Part shown: piece after piece, positions 27,531-36,773 of the stretch
Numbering within the stretch: the stretch's first letter is position 1
Layout of the letters: each line of letters starts with the position of its first letter
Origin: Bordetella genomosp. 10
GTDB taxonomy: Bacteria > Pseudomonadota > Gammaproteobacteria > Burkholderiales > Burkholderiaceae_B
Assembly: GCF_002261225.1 (NCBI RefSeq)
Contig: NZ_NEVM01000002.1
Coordinates: 1,302,001 to 1,366,000 of the forward strand
Length of the DNA stretch: 64,000 nt
Reading direction: 5' to 3'
Position numbers and translations under genes: made by a program
Notes under the pieces: model-generated
Database searches by the model: none
What the model saw: the letters and a program-made list of their open reading frames with translations, nothing else
Told to the model about the DNA's origin: nothing

Positions 27531-28520
27531 TCAATCGGCCTGGATGCCGGCGTCCTTGATCACCTTGCCCCATTTCTCGATTTCACTGCGCTGGAACGCG
27601 GCGAATTGCGCCGGGCCCCGGCCATCCGGCGTGACGCCCAGCATCAGCAATTTAGCGCGAACCTCGGGCGTCGCCACGGCGGCGGCGATCTCATGCGCCA
27701 GCCGCTCCACCACCGGCGCGGGCGTCCCCGCCGGCGCGAAGATGCCCTGCCAGGACTGCATCTCGAAACCCGGCAGGCCCAGTTCGGCCAGGGGCTTGGC
27801 CTGCGGCAGGTCCGCCAGCGGCTTGGCGGACGTGACGCCCAGCACCTTCACCTTGCCGGAATCTATCATGGGACGTTCCGCCGCGACCGTATCGAACACC
27901 ATGTCGATCTGGCCGCCGATCAGGTCGATCATGGACTGCGAACCGCCCTTGTAGACGATCTGCCGCAAGTGGGTGCCCGAGATCGACTGGAACAACTGGC
28001 CCGACAGGTGCTGCGACGTCCCGGGACCGGCGGTGCCGTAGGTCAGCGTGTCCGGCTTGGCGCGGGCGGCGTCGATCACGTCCTGCACCGAGTTGTAGGG
28101 ACTGTTGGCCCGCACCACCAGCGCATTGCTGACCATGCCCACCAGCGCGACCGGCGCGAAGTCCTTGACCGGGTCATAGCCCAGCGACTTGACGAAGAAG
28201 GGATTGACCGCGTGGGTCGTGATCGTGCCGCCGACGATGGTGTAGCCGTCCGGATCGGCGCGGGCGGCGAGCTGCGTGCCGACGATGCCGGACACCCCGG
28301 GCTTGTTCTCCACGATGACGGACTGGCCCAGGCGCGTCGTCAGTTGCTCGGCGATCAGCCGGGCCACGCCGTCGGACACGCCGCCCGGCGAAAAAGGCAC
28401 GATGTAGCGGATCGTGTGGGTCGGCCAGGCGCCCGCCGCGTGGGCGGACGTGGCGACGGCGCCCATGGCGAATCCGAGCGAGGCCGTAGCGGCCAGCGCG
28501 CCTAAGAACTTGCGATACAT
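27531..28520 (-). CDS. Bug/TctC-family substrate-binding protein
   Basis: A 329-residue periplasmic binding protein. It has a signal peptide (MYRKFLGALAATASLGFAMG, cleavage near SAHAA), then IRYIVPFSPGGVSDGVARL, VIVENKPGVSGIVGTQLAA, DPDGYTIVG and FEMQSWQGIFAPAGTPA. GGAG precedes the ATG. It lies between the aldolase gene and the LacI/SDR/HisD-like operon on the same strand, which suggests that this protein delivers the substrate of that pathway. Confidence 0.93.
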   Translation of the reverse strand: MYRKFLGALAATASLGFAMGAVATSAHAAGAWPTHTIRYIVPFSPGGVSDGVARLIAEQLTTRLGQSVIVENKPGVSGIVGTQLAARADPDGYTIVGGTITTHAVNPFFVKSLGYDPVKDFAPVALVGMVSNALVVRANSPYNSVQDVIDAARAKPDTLTYGTAGPGTSQHLSGQLFQSISGTHLRQIVYKGGSQSMIDLIGGQIDMVFDTVAAERPMIDSGKVKVLGVTSAKPLADLPQAKPLAELGLPGFEMQSWQGIFAPAGTPAPVVERLAHEIAAAVATPEVRAKLLMLGVTPDGRGPAQFAAFQRSEIEKWGKVIKDAGIQAD

Positions 28521-28597
28521 AGTTGTCTCCTGCGGTTGAAATGCGGACGGATATGGCGCCCGCCGTGGTTATTTGATTTATGTGGATGCTCGTTGCG

Positions 28598-29632
28598 TCA
28601 TGGATGCGTGGATCCCGCGGCGATGGCCGGACGCACGGTCGCCCGCTCGACCATCACGCACGGCACGACGACGTCGCGCGGCCGCAGTTCGGCCTGCATC
28701 TGTTCGCGCAGCAGCGCGACGGTGGCGTCGACCATGGGCTCGAGTTGCTGTCGCACGGTCGTCAGGCGATAGGCGCCCCAGGCGGCCTGCGGCACGTCGT
28801 CGAAACCGATCACGCCCACGTCCTCCGGCACGCGCAGCTTCAGCTCCAGCCGCAGGACGTCCAGCGCGGCGATGGCCATGTGATCGTTGGCGACGAACAG
28901 GCCATCGATGCCGCCGCCGTCGAACAGGCGCCGCGCCGCCGCCTGCGCCCGGTCGAAGTCGTAATGGCCCGCTTCGCGGCGGCGCAGGTCGTGGCCGAGC
29001 GCGGCCAGCTCCTCGCGGAAGCCGCGCTCGCGCTCGATGCTGGTCGACGAATCCTCCAGTCCCGCGAGATAGCCGAAACGGCGGTAGCCGCGCGCTGCCA
29101 GCAGGCGCGCGGCCAGGCGGCCCCCGGCCCGGTTGTCGGACGTGACGGAGCTGCTGGCGTGGCGCGCCAGCCCGCCCAGCATGGAGATGCGGTTGAACTG
29201 CACCACCGGCACCCCCACCTCGGCGCAGCCGCGCGCGATATTGGGCGACAGCATGGCCGACGCCATCACGATGCCGTCCACCTGGTATTGCAGGATCTCG
29301 GCCAGCACGCCGTCGGCCGCCTCGTCCACTTCCGCGATGAACATCAGGACGTGATAGCCCTCTTTCTGCAGCTTCTGGGACAGCTTCTCGATGACCAGCG
29401 GGTAGAACTGGTTCTCCAGATAGCTCATGACCAGCGCCACGATGCGGCTGCGGCGGGTGATCAGGCTGCGCGCCAGCGCATTGGGCCGGTAGCCCAGCTT
29501 CTGCGCGGCCGCGAGCACCTTGCGCCGCGTCTCTTCCGAGACGCTGGCGCCCGGCGTGAAGGTGCGGCTGACCGCGGACTGCGACACGTTGGCGAGATCC
29601 GCAACGTCCTGCGCCCGGGGAGAGGTCTTCAT
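28598..29632 (-). CDS. LacI-family transcriptional regulator
   Basis: A 344-residue regulator with an N-terminal LacI HTH (AQDVADLANVSQSAVSRTFT) and hinge (GYRPNALARSLITRRSRIVALV), then a periplasmic-binding-protein-like effector domain. Its ATG overlaps the stop of the SDR gene (ATGA), so it is the last gene of the HisD-like/SDR/LacI operon. The perfect palindrome at 31780-31795, upstream of that operon, is a strong candidate for its own operator. The inducer is unknown. Confidence 0.94.
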   Translation of the reverse strand: MKTSPRAQDVADLANVSQSAVSRTFTPGASVSEETRRKVLAAAQKLGYRPNALARSLITRRSRIVALVMSYLENQFYPLVIEKLSQKLQKEGYHVLMFIAEVDEAADGVLAEILQYQVDGIVMASAMLSPNIARGCAEVGVPVVQFNRISMLGGLARHASSSVTSDNRAGGRLAARLLAARGYRRFGYLAGLEDSSTSIERERGFREELAALGHDLRRREAGHYDFDRAQAAARRLFDGGGIDGLFVANDHMAIAALDVLRLELKLRVPEDVGVIGFDDVPQAAWGAYRLTTVRQQLEPMVDATVALLREQMQAELRPRDVVVPCVMVERATVRPAIAAGSTHP

Positions 29633-30396
29633 GCGGCGGTCCACCCCGCGTCCAGCATCAGGGCGCTGCCCGTCACCAGGCTGGAGGCCTCGCCGGCGAG
29701 GAAGACGATGGCGCCCATCACCTCGTCCAGCCGGCCGACCCGGCCCAGCGCGTTGCGCGCGCAGATCCATTCCCGGAAGCCCGGCTGCGCCAGCATGGCC
29801 GCCGTCATCGGGGTTTCGATGAAAGTAGGACAGATCGTGTTGACGCGGATGCCGGCCGATCCCACTTCCCAGGCCAGCGCCCGCGTCATGCCTTCCAGCG
29901 CATGCTTGCTGGCGCAGTACACGGTGCGCCGGGGGCTGCCCACGTGTCCCATCTGCGAGGACACGTTGATGATGGAGCCGCCCCGCCCTTCCCGCAGCAG
30001 GCGGCGCGCCGCCGCGCGGCAGGTGCGGAAAGCTGCCTTCACGTTGAGATCGAAGACCGCGTCGATATCCTCGTCCGGCTGCTCGACCAGGAGCTTGGGA
30101 CGGTTCATGCCGGCATTGTTGACCAGGATGTCGTACGCCTCGCCCTGCGTCATGACGCGGTCGACGGCCGTCGCGTCCGTGACGTCGAGCACCTGCGCGG
30201 CGCAATCTATGCCCTCGGCCCGCAGCGCCTCGCACACCTGCTCGAGTTCGGCGCCGCGGCGGGCCGCCACCGTGACGTGCGCGCCCGCGCGGCCGAGCGC
30301 GGCGGCCGCCGCCAGGCCGATGCCGCCGCTGCCGCCGGTCACCAGCGCGCGGCGCCCTTCCAGGCCGAAACCCGGCCCCTTGGGCAAGGCGATCAT
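29629..30396 (-). CDS. SDR-family NAD(P)-dependent oxidoreductase
   Basis: A 255-residue classical short-chain dehydrogenase. It shows the cofactor motif [12 protein letters not shown], the catalytic Ser in INVSSQMG and YxxxK (YCASK). It starts in an ATGA overlap with the HisD-like gene and ends in an ATGA overlap with the LacI gene, so the three are translationally coupled. It probably oxidises or reduces an alcohol/ketone in the same pathway as the HisD-like dehydrogenase. Confidence 0.94.
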   Translation of the reverse strand: MIALPKGPGFGLEGRRALVTGGSGGIGLAAAAALGRAGAHVTVAARRGAELEQVCEALRAEGIDCAAQVLDVTDATAVDRVMTQGEAYDILVNNAGMNRPKLLVEQPDEDIDAVFDLNVKAAFRTCRAAARRLLREGRGGSIINVSSQMGHVGSPRRTVYCASKHALEGMTRALAWEVGSAGIRVNTICPTFIETPMTAAMLAQPGFREWICARNALGRVGRLDEVMGAIVFLAGEASSLVTGSALMLDAGWTAA

Positions 30397-31718
30397 GCCT
30401 GCCCTCCGGCCGCCACCGGCTGGTACCAGGGCAGGTCCGGCCGGTCGCCGTAGCGGCGCACGCGGATGTTGGCCTGCTCGCCGTGCCCGGCGAAATTCTC
30501 CATATGGCACAGGCGCGAGCAATATTCGCCGATGGCGGCGCTGGCGGCGTCGGTCAGCACGCGCTGGTAGGTGCACGTCTTCAGGAACTTGCCGACCCAG
30601 AGACCGCCGGTATAGCGCGCGTTGCGGTTGGTCGGCAGCGTGTGGTTGGTGCCTATCACCTTGTCGCCGAAGCTGACGTTGGTGCGCGGGCCGAGGAACA
30701 GGGCGCCGTAGTTGGTCATGTTGCGCAGGAAGTAGTCGGGGTCCCGCGTCATGACCTGCACGTGCTCGTAAGCGAGATCGTCGGCCACCCGCAGCATTTC
30801 CTCCTGCGTATCGCAGACGATGACCTCGCCGCAGTCGGCCCAGCTCTTGGCGGCGATCGCCGCGGTCGGCAAGGCGGCCAATTGGCGTTCGACCTGTTCC
30901 AGGGTGTCGCGGGCCAGCTTCTCGCTATCGGTCAGCAGGATGGCCGGCGAGGTGGGGCCGTGCTCGGCCTGCCCCAGCAGGTCGACCGCGCACAGTTCGC
31001 CATCCACGCTGTCGTCGGCGATCACCAGGGTCTCCGTGGGCCCGGCGAACAGGTCGATGCCCACGCGGCCGTACAACTGGCGCTTGGCTTCCGCCACGAA
31101 CATATTGCCCGGGCCCACCAGCATGTCCACGGGCGCGACGGTGGGCGTGCCCACCGCCATCGCGACGACGGCCTGCACGCCGCCCAGCACGAGGATTTCA
31201 TCGGCGCCGGCCATGTCCATGGCGGTGACGATGGCCGGATGCGGCTTGCCCTGGTACGGCGGTGCGGTGGAAACCACGCGCGGCACGCCGGCGACCTTGG
31301 CGGTGAGCACGCTCATGTGGGCGGAGGCCAGCATGGGATATTTGCCGCCCGGGATGTAGCAGCCCACGGCGTTCACCGGGATGTGCTTGTGGCCCAGCAC
31401 CACGCCGGGATAGGTCTCCACCTCGACGTCGCGCATGGATTCGCGCTGGATGCCGGCGAAGTGGCGGATCTGGGCCTGGGCGAAGGCGATGTCCTCGATC
31501 TCGCGCGCCGACAACTGCTTGCGCGCGGCCTCGATCTCGGCGCGCGACAGGCGGAAATCCGCGGGATCCCATTGGTCGAATTTGCGGCTATATTCGCGCA
31601 CCGCCTCGTCGCCGCGGGTTTCGATGTCGCGGATGATGCCTTCGACGGTGGCGCGCACCTTGGCGTCGTCTTCGGTCTTCACGGCGGCGGTGCGGCCGCG
31701 CTTGAGATAGCGGATCAT
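30393..31718 (-). CDS. Histidinol-dehydrogenase-family enzyme (HpsN-like, catabolic)
   Basis: A 441-residue zinc- and NAD-dependent dehydrogenase that can oxidise an alcohol to an acid in two steps. The HisD zinc and catalytic positions are kept: Gln and His in GQAEHGP, Glu-His in YEHVQV, Asp in [13 protein letters not shown], and a C-terminal His in AGHGEQA. Overall it looks closer to the catabolic HpsN/sulfopropanediol 3-dehydrogenase branch ([21 protein letters not shown]) than to biosynthetic HisD, and no his genes are nearby. GGAG precedes the ATG at 31718. It is the first gene of the operon with the SDR and LacI genes. The substrate is inferred only as a diol or polyol. Confidence 0.85.
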   Translation of the reverse strand: MIRYLKRGRTAAVKTEDDAKVRATVEGIIRDIETRGDEAVREYSRKFDQWDPADFRLSRAEIEAARKQLSAREIEDIAFAQAQIRHFAGIQRESMRDVEVETYPGVVLGHKHIPVNAVGCYIPGGKYPMLASAHMSVLTAKVAGVPRVVSTAPPYQGKPHPAIVTAMDMAGADEILVLGGVQAVVAMAVGTPTVAPVDMLVGPGNMFVAEAKRQLYGRVGIDLFAGPTETLVIADDSVDGELCAVDLLGQAEHGPTSPAILLTDSEKLARDTLEQVERQLAALPTAAIAAKSWADCGEVIVCDTQEEMLRVADDLAYEHVQVMTRDPDYFLRNMTNYGALFLGPRTNVSFGDKVIGTNHTLPTNRNARYTGGLWVGKFLKTCTYQRVLTDAASAAIGEYCSRLCHMENFAGHGEQANIRVRRYGDRPDLPWYQPVAAGGQA

Positions 31719-31779
31719 GGGTCTCCTGCCCTGCAAAAGATATCGTGGGAACTGCTCGATGCGGGGCAGTTTTGAATCC

Positions 31780-31795
31780 TTGCATACGTATGCAA
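31780..31795. promoter_or_regulatory. Perfect 16-bp palindrome, candidate LacI-family operator
   Basis: TTGCATACGTATGCAA is fully self-complementary with a central CG, as in many LacI-family operators. It lies 62 bp upstream of the HisD-like start codon, at the head of an operon whose last gene is a LacI regulator. Confidence 0.7.
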
Positions 31796-31822
31796 ATAGG
31801 TGGAAACCCTAGGATTCGCGTC

Positions 31823-32614
31823 CTAATCGTCCTTCAGGCGGACGCCGGAACATTCCTCGGCGCGCATGCGGCCGGCCAGATAGGCGATCTTGCGCGCGGC
31901 GTCGGGCAGCGCGAAACCCTGCGGGCGGATGTTCGAAACGCAATTCCTCTCGGCATCCGTGCGGCCGACCCTGGGCATCCAGGTCATGTACGCCCCCAGC
32001 GAATCGGGCGACGTCAGGCCCGGCCGCTCGCCGACCAGGATGATCATGCATTTGACGTCCAGCGCCTCGCCGATGTCGTCGCCCGCGGCGACGCGGCCCT
32101 GCTCCAGCAGGACCAGGGGCGCCAGCAGCCATCCCTCGTCCCGCAGCAGCGGCACCAGATGCTCCAGCAAGGGCGCCGCATGATGCTGCGCCGCCGTCGC
32201 GGACAGCCCGTCGGCGACGACGATGCAGAGATCCAGTCCGCGATGTCCGGAAGACGCCAGCCTGTCGCGCGAATCGGCGTCCAGCCGGCGTCCGAGGTCG
32301 GGCCGCAGCAGATATTGCTGCCGCTGCGCGGCCTCGGTGCGGCAATGCAGCACCGGCAGGCCCAGGGGCAGCAGGTCGGCGCGCAAGGCGTCAGTGTCCA
32401 GCGCGGCATGCACGGCATCGCGCGCCCGCGCGTGCGACAGGCGGAAATCGAGCAGGGACTCCGTGGCCAGCGACGCCCCGGAACGCGGCAAGCCGATGCG
32501 CGCCGCCGTCAATTGCCGCAAGCGTTGCCACAGCGGGGCCGCGGCCGCGGTGCCGGTGTCGATGCCCGTGCCGGGCAAGTCCGGGCGCCTGTCTTTCATA
32601 TCGTCCGTGGGCAT
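31823..32614 (-). CDS. eutC: Ethanolamine ammonia-lyase small subunit
   Basis: A 263-residue EutC. With EutB it forms the adenosylcobalamin-dependent lyase that converts ethanolamine to acetaldehyde and ammonia. Family segments are visible: LLDFRLSHARARDAVHAALD, CIVVADGLSATAAQHHA, CMIILVGERPGLTSPDSLGAYMTW and the C-terminal ERNCVSNIRPQGF. It starts 13 bp after eutB ends, so it is co-transcribed. There is no microcompartment, EutA reactivase, EutR regulator or acetaldehyde dehydrogenase in the window, so this is the minimal eutBC form seen in many proteobacteria. Confidence 0.95.
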   Translation of the reverse strand: MPTDDMKDRRPDLPGTGIDTGTAAAAPLWQRLRQLTAARIGLPRSGASLATESLLDFRLSHARARDAVHAALDTDALRADLLPLGLPVLHCRTEAAQRQQYLLRPDLGRRLDADSRDRLASSGHRGLDLCIVVADGLSATAAQHHAAPLLEHLVPLLRDEGWLLAPLVLLEQGRVAAGDDIGEALDVKCMIILVGERPGLTSPDSLGAYMTWMPRVGRTDAERNCVSNIRPQGFALPDAARKIAYLAGRMRAEECSGVRLKDD

Positions 32615-32627
32615 GGTCGAAGGGCCC

Positions 32628-34007
32628 TCACGCGGCGGGCAGCAAGGCGGTGAATGCGGGCGGCAAGGACGCCGGACGTATGCGGCCGTTCCCGTCGCAC
32701 AAGCCCTGCCTGGCCAGCCACGCCTCGAATTCGGGCGCCGGCCGCCGGCCCAGCAGTTCGCGCATCGCCAGGGCGTCGTGAAACGAGGTGCTTTGGTAGC
32801 CCAGCATGATGTCGTCGGCGCCCGGCACGCCCATGACGAAGTTCACGCCGCACGCCACCAGCAGCGTCAACAGCGCGTCCATGTCGTCCTGGTCGGCCTC
32901 CGCGTGATTCGTATAGCAGACGTCGCATCCCATGGGCAGGCCCAGCAGCTTGCCGCAGAACTGGTCTTCGATCCCCGCCCGCGTGATCTGCTTGCCGTCA
33001 TAGAGATATTCCGGCCCGATGAAGCCCACCACCGTGTTCACCAGGAACGGCGAGTACGCCCGCGCCACCGCGTAGGCGCGCGCCTCCAGGGTCTGCTGGT
33101 CGACGCCGTGGTGCTGGCCCGCCGACAGCGCGCTACCCTGCCCGGTCTCGAAATACATCACGTTCGATCCCACCGTGCCGCGTCCGAGCGAGAGCGCGGC
33201 GTCGCGGGCCTCGGCCAGCAAGGCCAGGTCGATGCCGAAGCCGCGGTTCGCCCCTTCGGTGCCCGCGATCGACTGGAAAACCAGGTCGACGGGCGCGCCG
33301 CGCTCGACCAGCTTTATGCCGGTGGTCACATGCGTCAGCACGCAGCTCTGGGTGGGAATATCCAGGCGCTCCCGCACTTCGTCCAGGCGGCAAAGCAGGT
33401 CCCTGGCCATGGCGGGGCTGTCGGTGGCGGGATTGATGCCGATGACCGCGTCGCCCGCGCCCAGCAGCAGGCCGTCCAGGATGCTCGCGGCGATGCCCTG
33501 CGGACTGTCGGTGGGATGGTTCGGCTGCAGGCGCACCGAAAGCCGTCCCGGCAAGCCGACCGTATTGCGGAAGCGGGTCACCACGCTGCATTTGGCCGCG
33601 ACCAGCATCAGGTCCTGCAGGCGCATCAATTTGCTCACGGCCGCCGCCATCTCCGGCGTCACGCCCGGCGCGACCCGGGTCAGGACCGCGGTATCCGTCG
33701 TATCGGCCAACAGCCAGTCGCGAAACTCGCCGACCGTCATATGGGATATGGGAGCGAACGCCCGCGCATCGTGGGTATCGACGATCAGCCGGGTCACCTC
33801 ATCCGTTTCGTAAGGCACCAGCGCAATATCCAGGAAGGTGCGCAGCGGCAGATCGGCCAGCACGTACTGCGCGGCGACGCGTTCCTCGCCGGAGCGCGCG
33901 GCGACGCCGGCCAGGACGTCGCCGCTGCGCAGCGGCGTGGCGCGCGCCATGACTTCCTTCAATCCTTCGAACACATGGCGGACATTGCCTATCGTCGCGG
34001 CGTACAC
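32628..34007 (-). CDS. eutB: Ethanolamine ammonia-lyase large subunit
   Basis: A 459-residue EutB, the catalytic TIM-barrel subunit that binds substrate and cobalamin with EutC. Recognisable stretches include NPATDSPAMARDLLCRLDEV, PVDLVFQSIAGTEGANRGFG, MYFETGQGSALSAGQHHGVDQ and GCDVCYTNHAEADQDDMD. The start is GTG at 34007, with a purine-rich GAGGGTGA just upstream. It is divergent from the N-formylglutamate amidohydrolase operon. The 18-bp palindrome in between could regulate both directions. No ethanolamine permease is adjacent. Confidence 0.96.
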   Translation of the reverse strand: MYAATIGNVRHVFEGLKEVMARATPLRSGDVLAGVAARSGEERVAAQYVLADLPLRTFLDIALVPYETDEVTRLIVDTHDARAFAPISHMTVGEFRDWLLADTTDTAVLTRVAPGVTPEMAAAVSKLMRLQDLMLVAAKCSVVTRFRNTVGLPGRLSVRLQPNHPTDSPQGIAASILDGLLLGAGDAVIGINPATDSPAMARDLLCRLDEVRERLDIPTQSCVLTHVTTGIKLVERGAPVDLVFQSIAGTEGANRGFGIDLALLAEARDAALSLGRGTVGSNVMYFETGQGSALSAGQHHGVDQQTLEARAYAVARAYSPFLVNTVVGFIGPEYLYDGKQITRAGIEDQFCGKLLGLPMGCDVCYTNHAEADQDDMDALLTLLVACGVNFVMGVPGADDIMLGYQSTSFHDALAMRELLGRRPAPEFEAWLARQGLCDGNGRIRPASLPPAFTALLPAA

Positions 34008-34116
34008 GGCTCACCCTCGTTGTGGCGTCGTCGTTCATTCTAGTTGCGTTCGGCGGCGGCGCGGCGGCCGGCCCCGCGAATCGGCGACTAGGGGTTTTTC
34101 CGAAGCCCTCGGCGTA

Positions 34117-34145
34117 TTGACCGCCGCCGGCTCGGGGCGCAGAAT
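34117..34145 (+). promoter_or_regulatory. Promoter of the amidohydrolase / ABC importer block
   Basis: TTGACC (34117-34122), 17-bp spacer, CAGAAT (34140-34145). The predicted start is near 34152, which is the first base of the adjacent palindrome. Confidence 0.6.
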
Positions 34146-34151
34146 TTGCCT

Positions 34152-34169
34152 AAGGAAAACGTTTTCCTT
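34152..34169. promoter_or_regulatory. Perfect 18-bp palindrome at the predicted transcription start, candidate LacI operator
   Basis: AAGGAAAACGTTTTCCTT is fully self-complementary with the central CG of LacI/GalR/PurR-type sites. It covers about +1 to +18 of the promoter at 34117-34145, an ideal position for repression. The LacI-family gene at 40629 in the same block is the likely regulator. Confidence 0.75.
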
Positions 34170-34268
34170 GTTTTCCTTTTTTATCTCCCCACCGCCGCCC
34201 TCCTCTCGCGGTCCTTGTTTGCTGGCCTCGCATCCGCTGCCGGGATGCCCTACGGAGCTTGAGCAACG

Positions 34269-35129
34269 ATGAAAGTCCTTCCTGGCGTGTTCCTGCGGCG
34301 CGATCCGGACGGCGCCGGCGTCCCCGTCGTCTTCGACATCCCGCGCAGCGGCACCTGGTATCCCTGCGAATTCACCCCCGCCGCGCCCTTCCTGGACCTG
34401 CACCAGTCGGTGTCCATGCACGTCCCGGATCTCTACGCGGACGTGGTGGACAGCGGCGCAAGCTGGCTGGCCGCCACATTTCCCAATACCTATATCGACG
34501 CCAACCGCCACGAGCGGGATATCGATCCCACCTTGTTGGACGGCCCCTGGCCCGGCGCGCTGGAGACCACGGAGAAATCCCGCCTGGGCATCGGCCTCAT
34601 CCATTCCCGATGCGGCAAGCGCGGCGTGGCCATCTATGACAAGCCGCTCAGCGTGCAGGACGTCCAGCGGCGCCTGGACCGCTACTACTGGCCCTATCAC
34701 AATGAACTGGCCGGCATGCTGGCCGAGCGCAGGAAGAAATTCGGCGGCGCCTATCACGTCAGTTGCCACAGCATGGCCTCGATCGGCGGGCCGTCCACGC
34801 TGGATCGCGGCAAGCCGCGCTCCGACTTCGATATCGGCGACCGCCACGGCAGCACTTGCGATCCGGCGCTCAGCGAACTGATCGCCGACACGCTGGGCGG
34901 TTTCGGCTACCGCGTCACCCGCAACTTCCACTATCCCGGCGCCGAGTCGGTGCGCAAGCATGCCCGGCCCGCGGAAGGCATCCACAGCGTGCAGATCGAG
35001 ATCAAGCGCGGGCTGTATATGAACGAGGACACCTTCGAACCAGGCTCGGGCTTCGCGGAAGTCAGGAAACACCTGGGCCAACTGGCCCAGGCCATCGCGC
35101 GCTTTGCCACGGAACGGACGCGCGCCTGA
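34269..35129 (+). CDS. N-formylglutamate amidohydrolase family protein
   Basis: A 286-residue cytoplasmic metal-dependent amidohydrolase of the FGase family. The reference reaction is N-formylglutamate to formate and glutamate, as in one histidine-degradation route. Visible family elements are PVVFDIPRSGTWYP, NTYIDANRHERDIDPTLLDG, VSCHSMASIG and FDIGDRHGSTCDPALSELI. No hut genes are adjacent. It heads a block with a peptide-type ABC importer, a LacI regulator and a gamma-glutamyltransferase-family protein, so the natural substrate may be a different N-acyl-glutamate or glutamyl compound. A weak GGAG precedes the start. Confidence 0.92.
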   Translation: MKVLPGVFLRRDPDGAGVPVVFDIPRSGTWYPCEFTPAAPFLDLHQSVSMHVPDLYADVVDSGASWLAATFPNTYIDANRHERDIDPTLLDGPWPGALETTEKSRLGIGLIHSRCGKRGVAIYDKPLSVQDVQRRLDRYYWPYHNELAGMLAERRKKFGGAYHVSCHSMASIGGPSTLDRGKPRSDFDIGDRHGSTCDPALSELIADTLGGFGYRVTRNFHYPGAESVRKHARPAEGIHSVQIEIKRGLYMNEDTFEPGSGFAEVRKHLGQLAQAIARFATERTRA

Positions 35130-35218
35130 AACGGCGATCTTCGCGACCCGCCGCCATGGCGGCCCGCGAGTGGCGCGGCCGGGAAAACCGCACTCGCGCC
35201 TACAAGGGGATACACATC

Positions 35219-36727
35219 ATGAAAGTGCTTCTTCGTATCGCAAGCGTACTGGCGGCGGCCTGCCTGTCCCTGGCCGCGGGACCGATGGCGCACGCCGCGC
35301 CCAAGACCGAATTGGTGGCGACGATCAATTCGAACGTGAACTTCCTCTATCCCGGGCGCGGCGTGGCGGCCGAGGACTACAACTTCGGCATGCTGGTCTA
35401 TAACGGCCTGGTCGGCATCGACGAAAAACTGCAACTGGTGCCCGAACTGGCGACGAGCTGGAGCTCGGACGCCGCCGCCCGGGTATGGACGTTCAAGCTG
35501 CGCCAGGGCGTGAAGTTCTCGGACGGCAAGCCTTTCGTCGCCGCCGACGTCACCCACACCTTCGCCTTGCTCGCCGACCCGGCGCTGGCGTCGCGGGCCC
35601 GCTCCACCACGGAGATGGTGGACCACATCGAGACGCCCGACGACCACACGGTCAAGTTCGTGCTCAAGGAGCCCTACGGCGCCTGGCCCAACATGCTGAT
35701 CGAACGGCAACTGAAGATCGTCCCCGACGGCCACAGCGCCGAGGACCTGATGAAGAAGCCGGTAGGCACCGGGCCCTTCATGCTGGAAAGCTACACGCCG
35801 GGCGACCGCCTGGTGGTGAAGAAGAATCCCAATTATTGGGAGCCCGGCCTGCCCAAGCTGGACAAGGTCACCCTGCGCATCATGCCCGAGGACGCCGCCA
35901 AGGTGGCCGCCCTCTCCGCGGGCGACGTGGACATCCTGTGGAATGCGCCGCTGGAATCGATCAAGGAACTGAAGGCCATCCCGAATGTCGTGGTCGACGA
36001 AGCGCCCACCTCCACCTGGGACGGCTTCGTCATGAACAACCAGGTCAAGCCCTTCAACGACGTGCGCGTGCGGCGCGCCTTCGAACTCGCCGTCGACAAG
36101 AAGCAACTGGTGGAGTTCGCCCTGTTCGGCGCCGGCGCCCCCACCCATACGCCCGTGCCGCCGAACAGCCCGGCCTTCAACAAGGACATCTCGTTCACGC
36201 CCGACCCCGACGGCGCCCGGAAACTGTTGGCGGAAGCGGGTTACCCCAAGGGATTCTCCATCACGCTCAACGTCCCCGTCGGCCGGCCGACGCGCGAGCG
36301 CGCCGCCGTCGCGCTGCAGCAGATGCTGAAGCAGATAGGCGTGACCGTGAAGCTGGAGCGGGTGCCCTACAGCCGCTGGGGCGCCACCATCGCCGGCAAG
36401 TCGCCTTTCTACATGGACGGCTACCTGGCCCGCCCCACCCTGGATACGGCCATCTATCCCTGGTATCACAGCACGGGTTCCTGGAACAACCAAATGTGGC
36501 ATTTCAAGAGCGAACGCATCGACGCCGTGCTGGACAAGGCGCGCCTGGAAACGGATCCCGACAAGCAGAACGCCCTCTACAAGACCTTCCAGCAATATGC
36601 CGTGGAAGACGTGCCCGGCGTCGTGATGTACACGATCAACTTCGTCACCGCCTACACGAGCTCCCTGAAGGGCTACCACACGCATCCCTATTCCTGGATG
36701 GACCTGCGCTCGGCCTATTTCGAATGA
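35219..36727 (+). CDS. ABC transporter substrate-binding protein, family 5 (peptide/opine type)
   Basis: A 502-residue periplasmic receptor. It has a signal peptide (MKVLLRIASVLAAACLSLAA, cleavage near HAAPK). SBP family 5 signatures follow: YNGLVGIDEKLQLVPELATSW near the N-terminus, WTFKLRQGVKFSDGKPF, VGTGPFMLESYTPGDRLVVKKNPNYW, and NDVRVRRAFELAVDKKQLV. It is followed at 46 bp by the two permease genes and the fused ATPase gene. Family members bind di/oligopeptides, glutathione, opines or nickel. The neighbouring amidohydrolase and gamma-glutamyltransferase genes favour a glutamyl-containing ligand, which is inference. Confidence 0.94.
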   Translation: MKVLLRIASVLAAACLSLAAGPMAHAAPKTELVATINSNVNFLYPGRGVAAEDYNFGMLVYNGLVGIDEKLQLVPELATSWSSDAAARVWTFKLRQGVKFSDGKPFVAADVTHTFALLADPALASRARSTTEMVDHIETPDDHTVKFVLKEPYGAWPNMLIERQLKIVPDGHSAEDLMKKPVGTGPFMLESYTPGDRLVVKKNPNYWEPGLPKLDKVTLRIMPEDAAKVAALSAGDVDILWNAPLESIKELKAIPNVVVDEAPTSTWDGFVMNNQVKPFNDVRVRRAFELAVDKKQLVEFALFGAGAPTHTPVPPNSPAFNKDISFTPDPDGARKLLAEAGYPKGFSITLNVPVGRPTRERAAVALQQMLKQIGVTVKLERVPYSRWGATIAGKSPFYMDGYLARPTLDTAIYPWYHSTGSWNNQMWHFKSERIDAVLDKARLETDPDKQNALYKTFQQYAVEDVPGVVMYTINFVTAYTSSLKGYHTHPYSWMDLRSAYFE

Positions 36728-36773
36728 CGCCTGGCGCCTTGGCCGGCCATCGGTAAGAAAGGGGGGAACCGCG

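Noticed and set aside
30393..31718. Biosynthetic hisD
   Set aside because: The zinc and catalytic residues are conserved, but the neighbours are an SDR and a LacI regulator with no his genes, and the sequence around the active-site entrance resembles the catabolic HpsN-like branch.
31750..31771. AACTGC...GCAGTT inverted repeat as a eutC terminator
   Set aside because: On the minus strand no T-run follows, and the stem is only 6 bp with a 10-nt loop. It may be chance or part of the promoter region.
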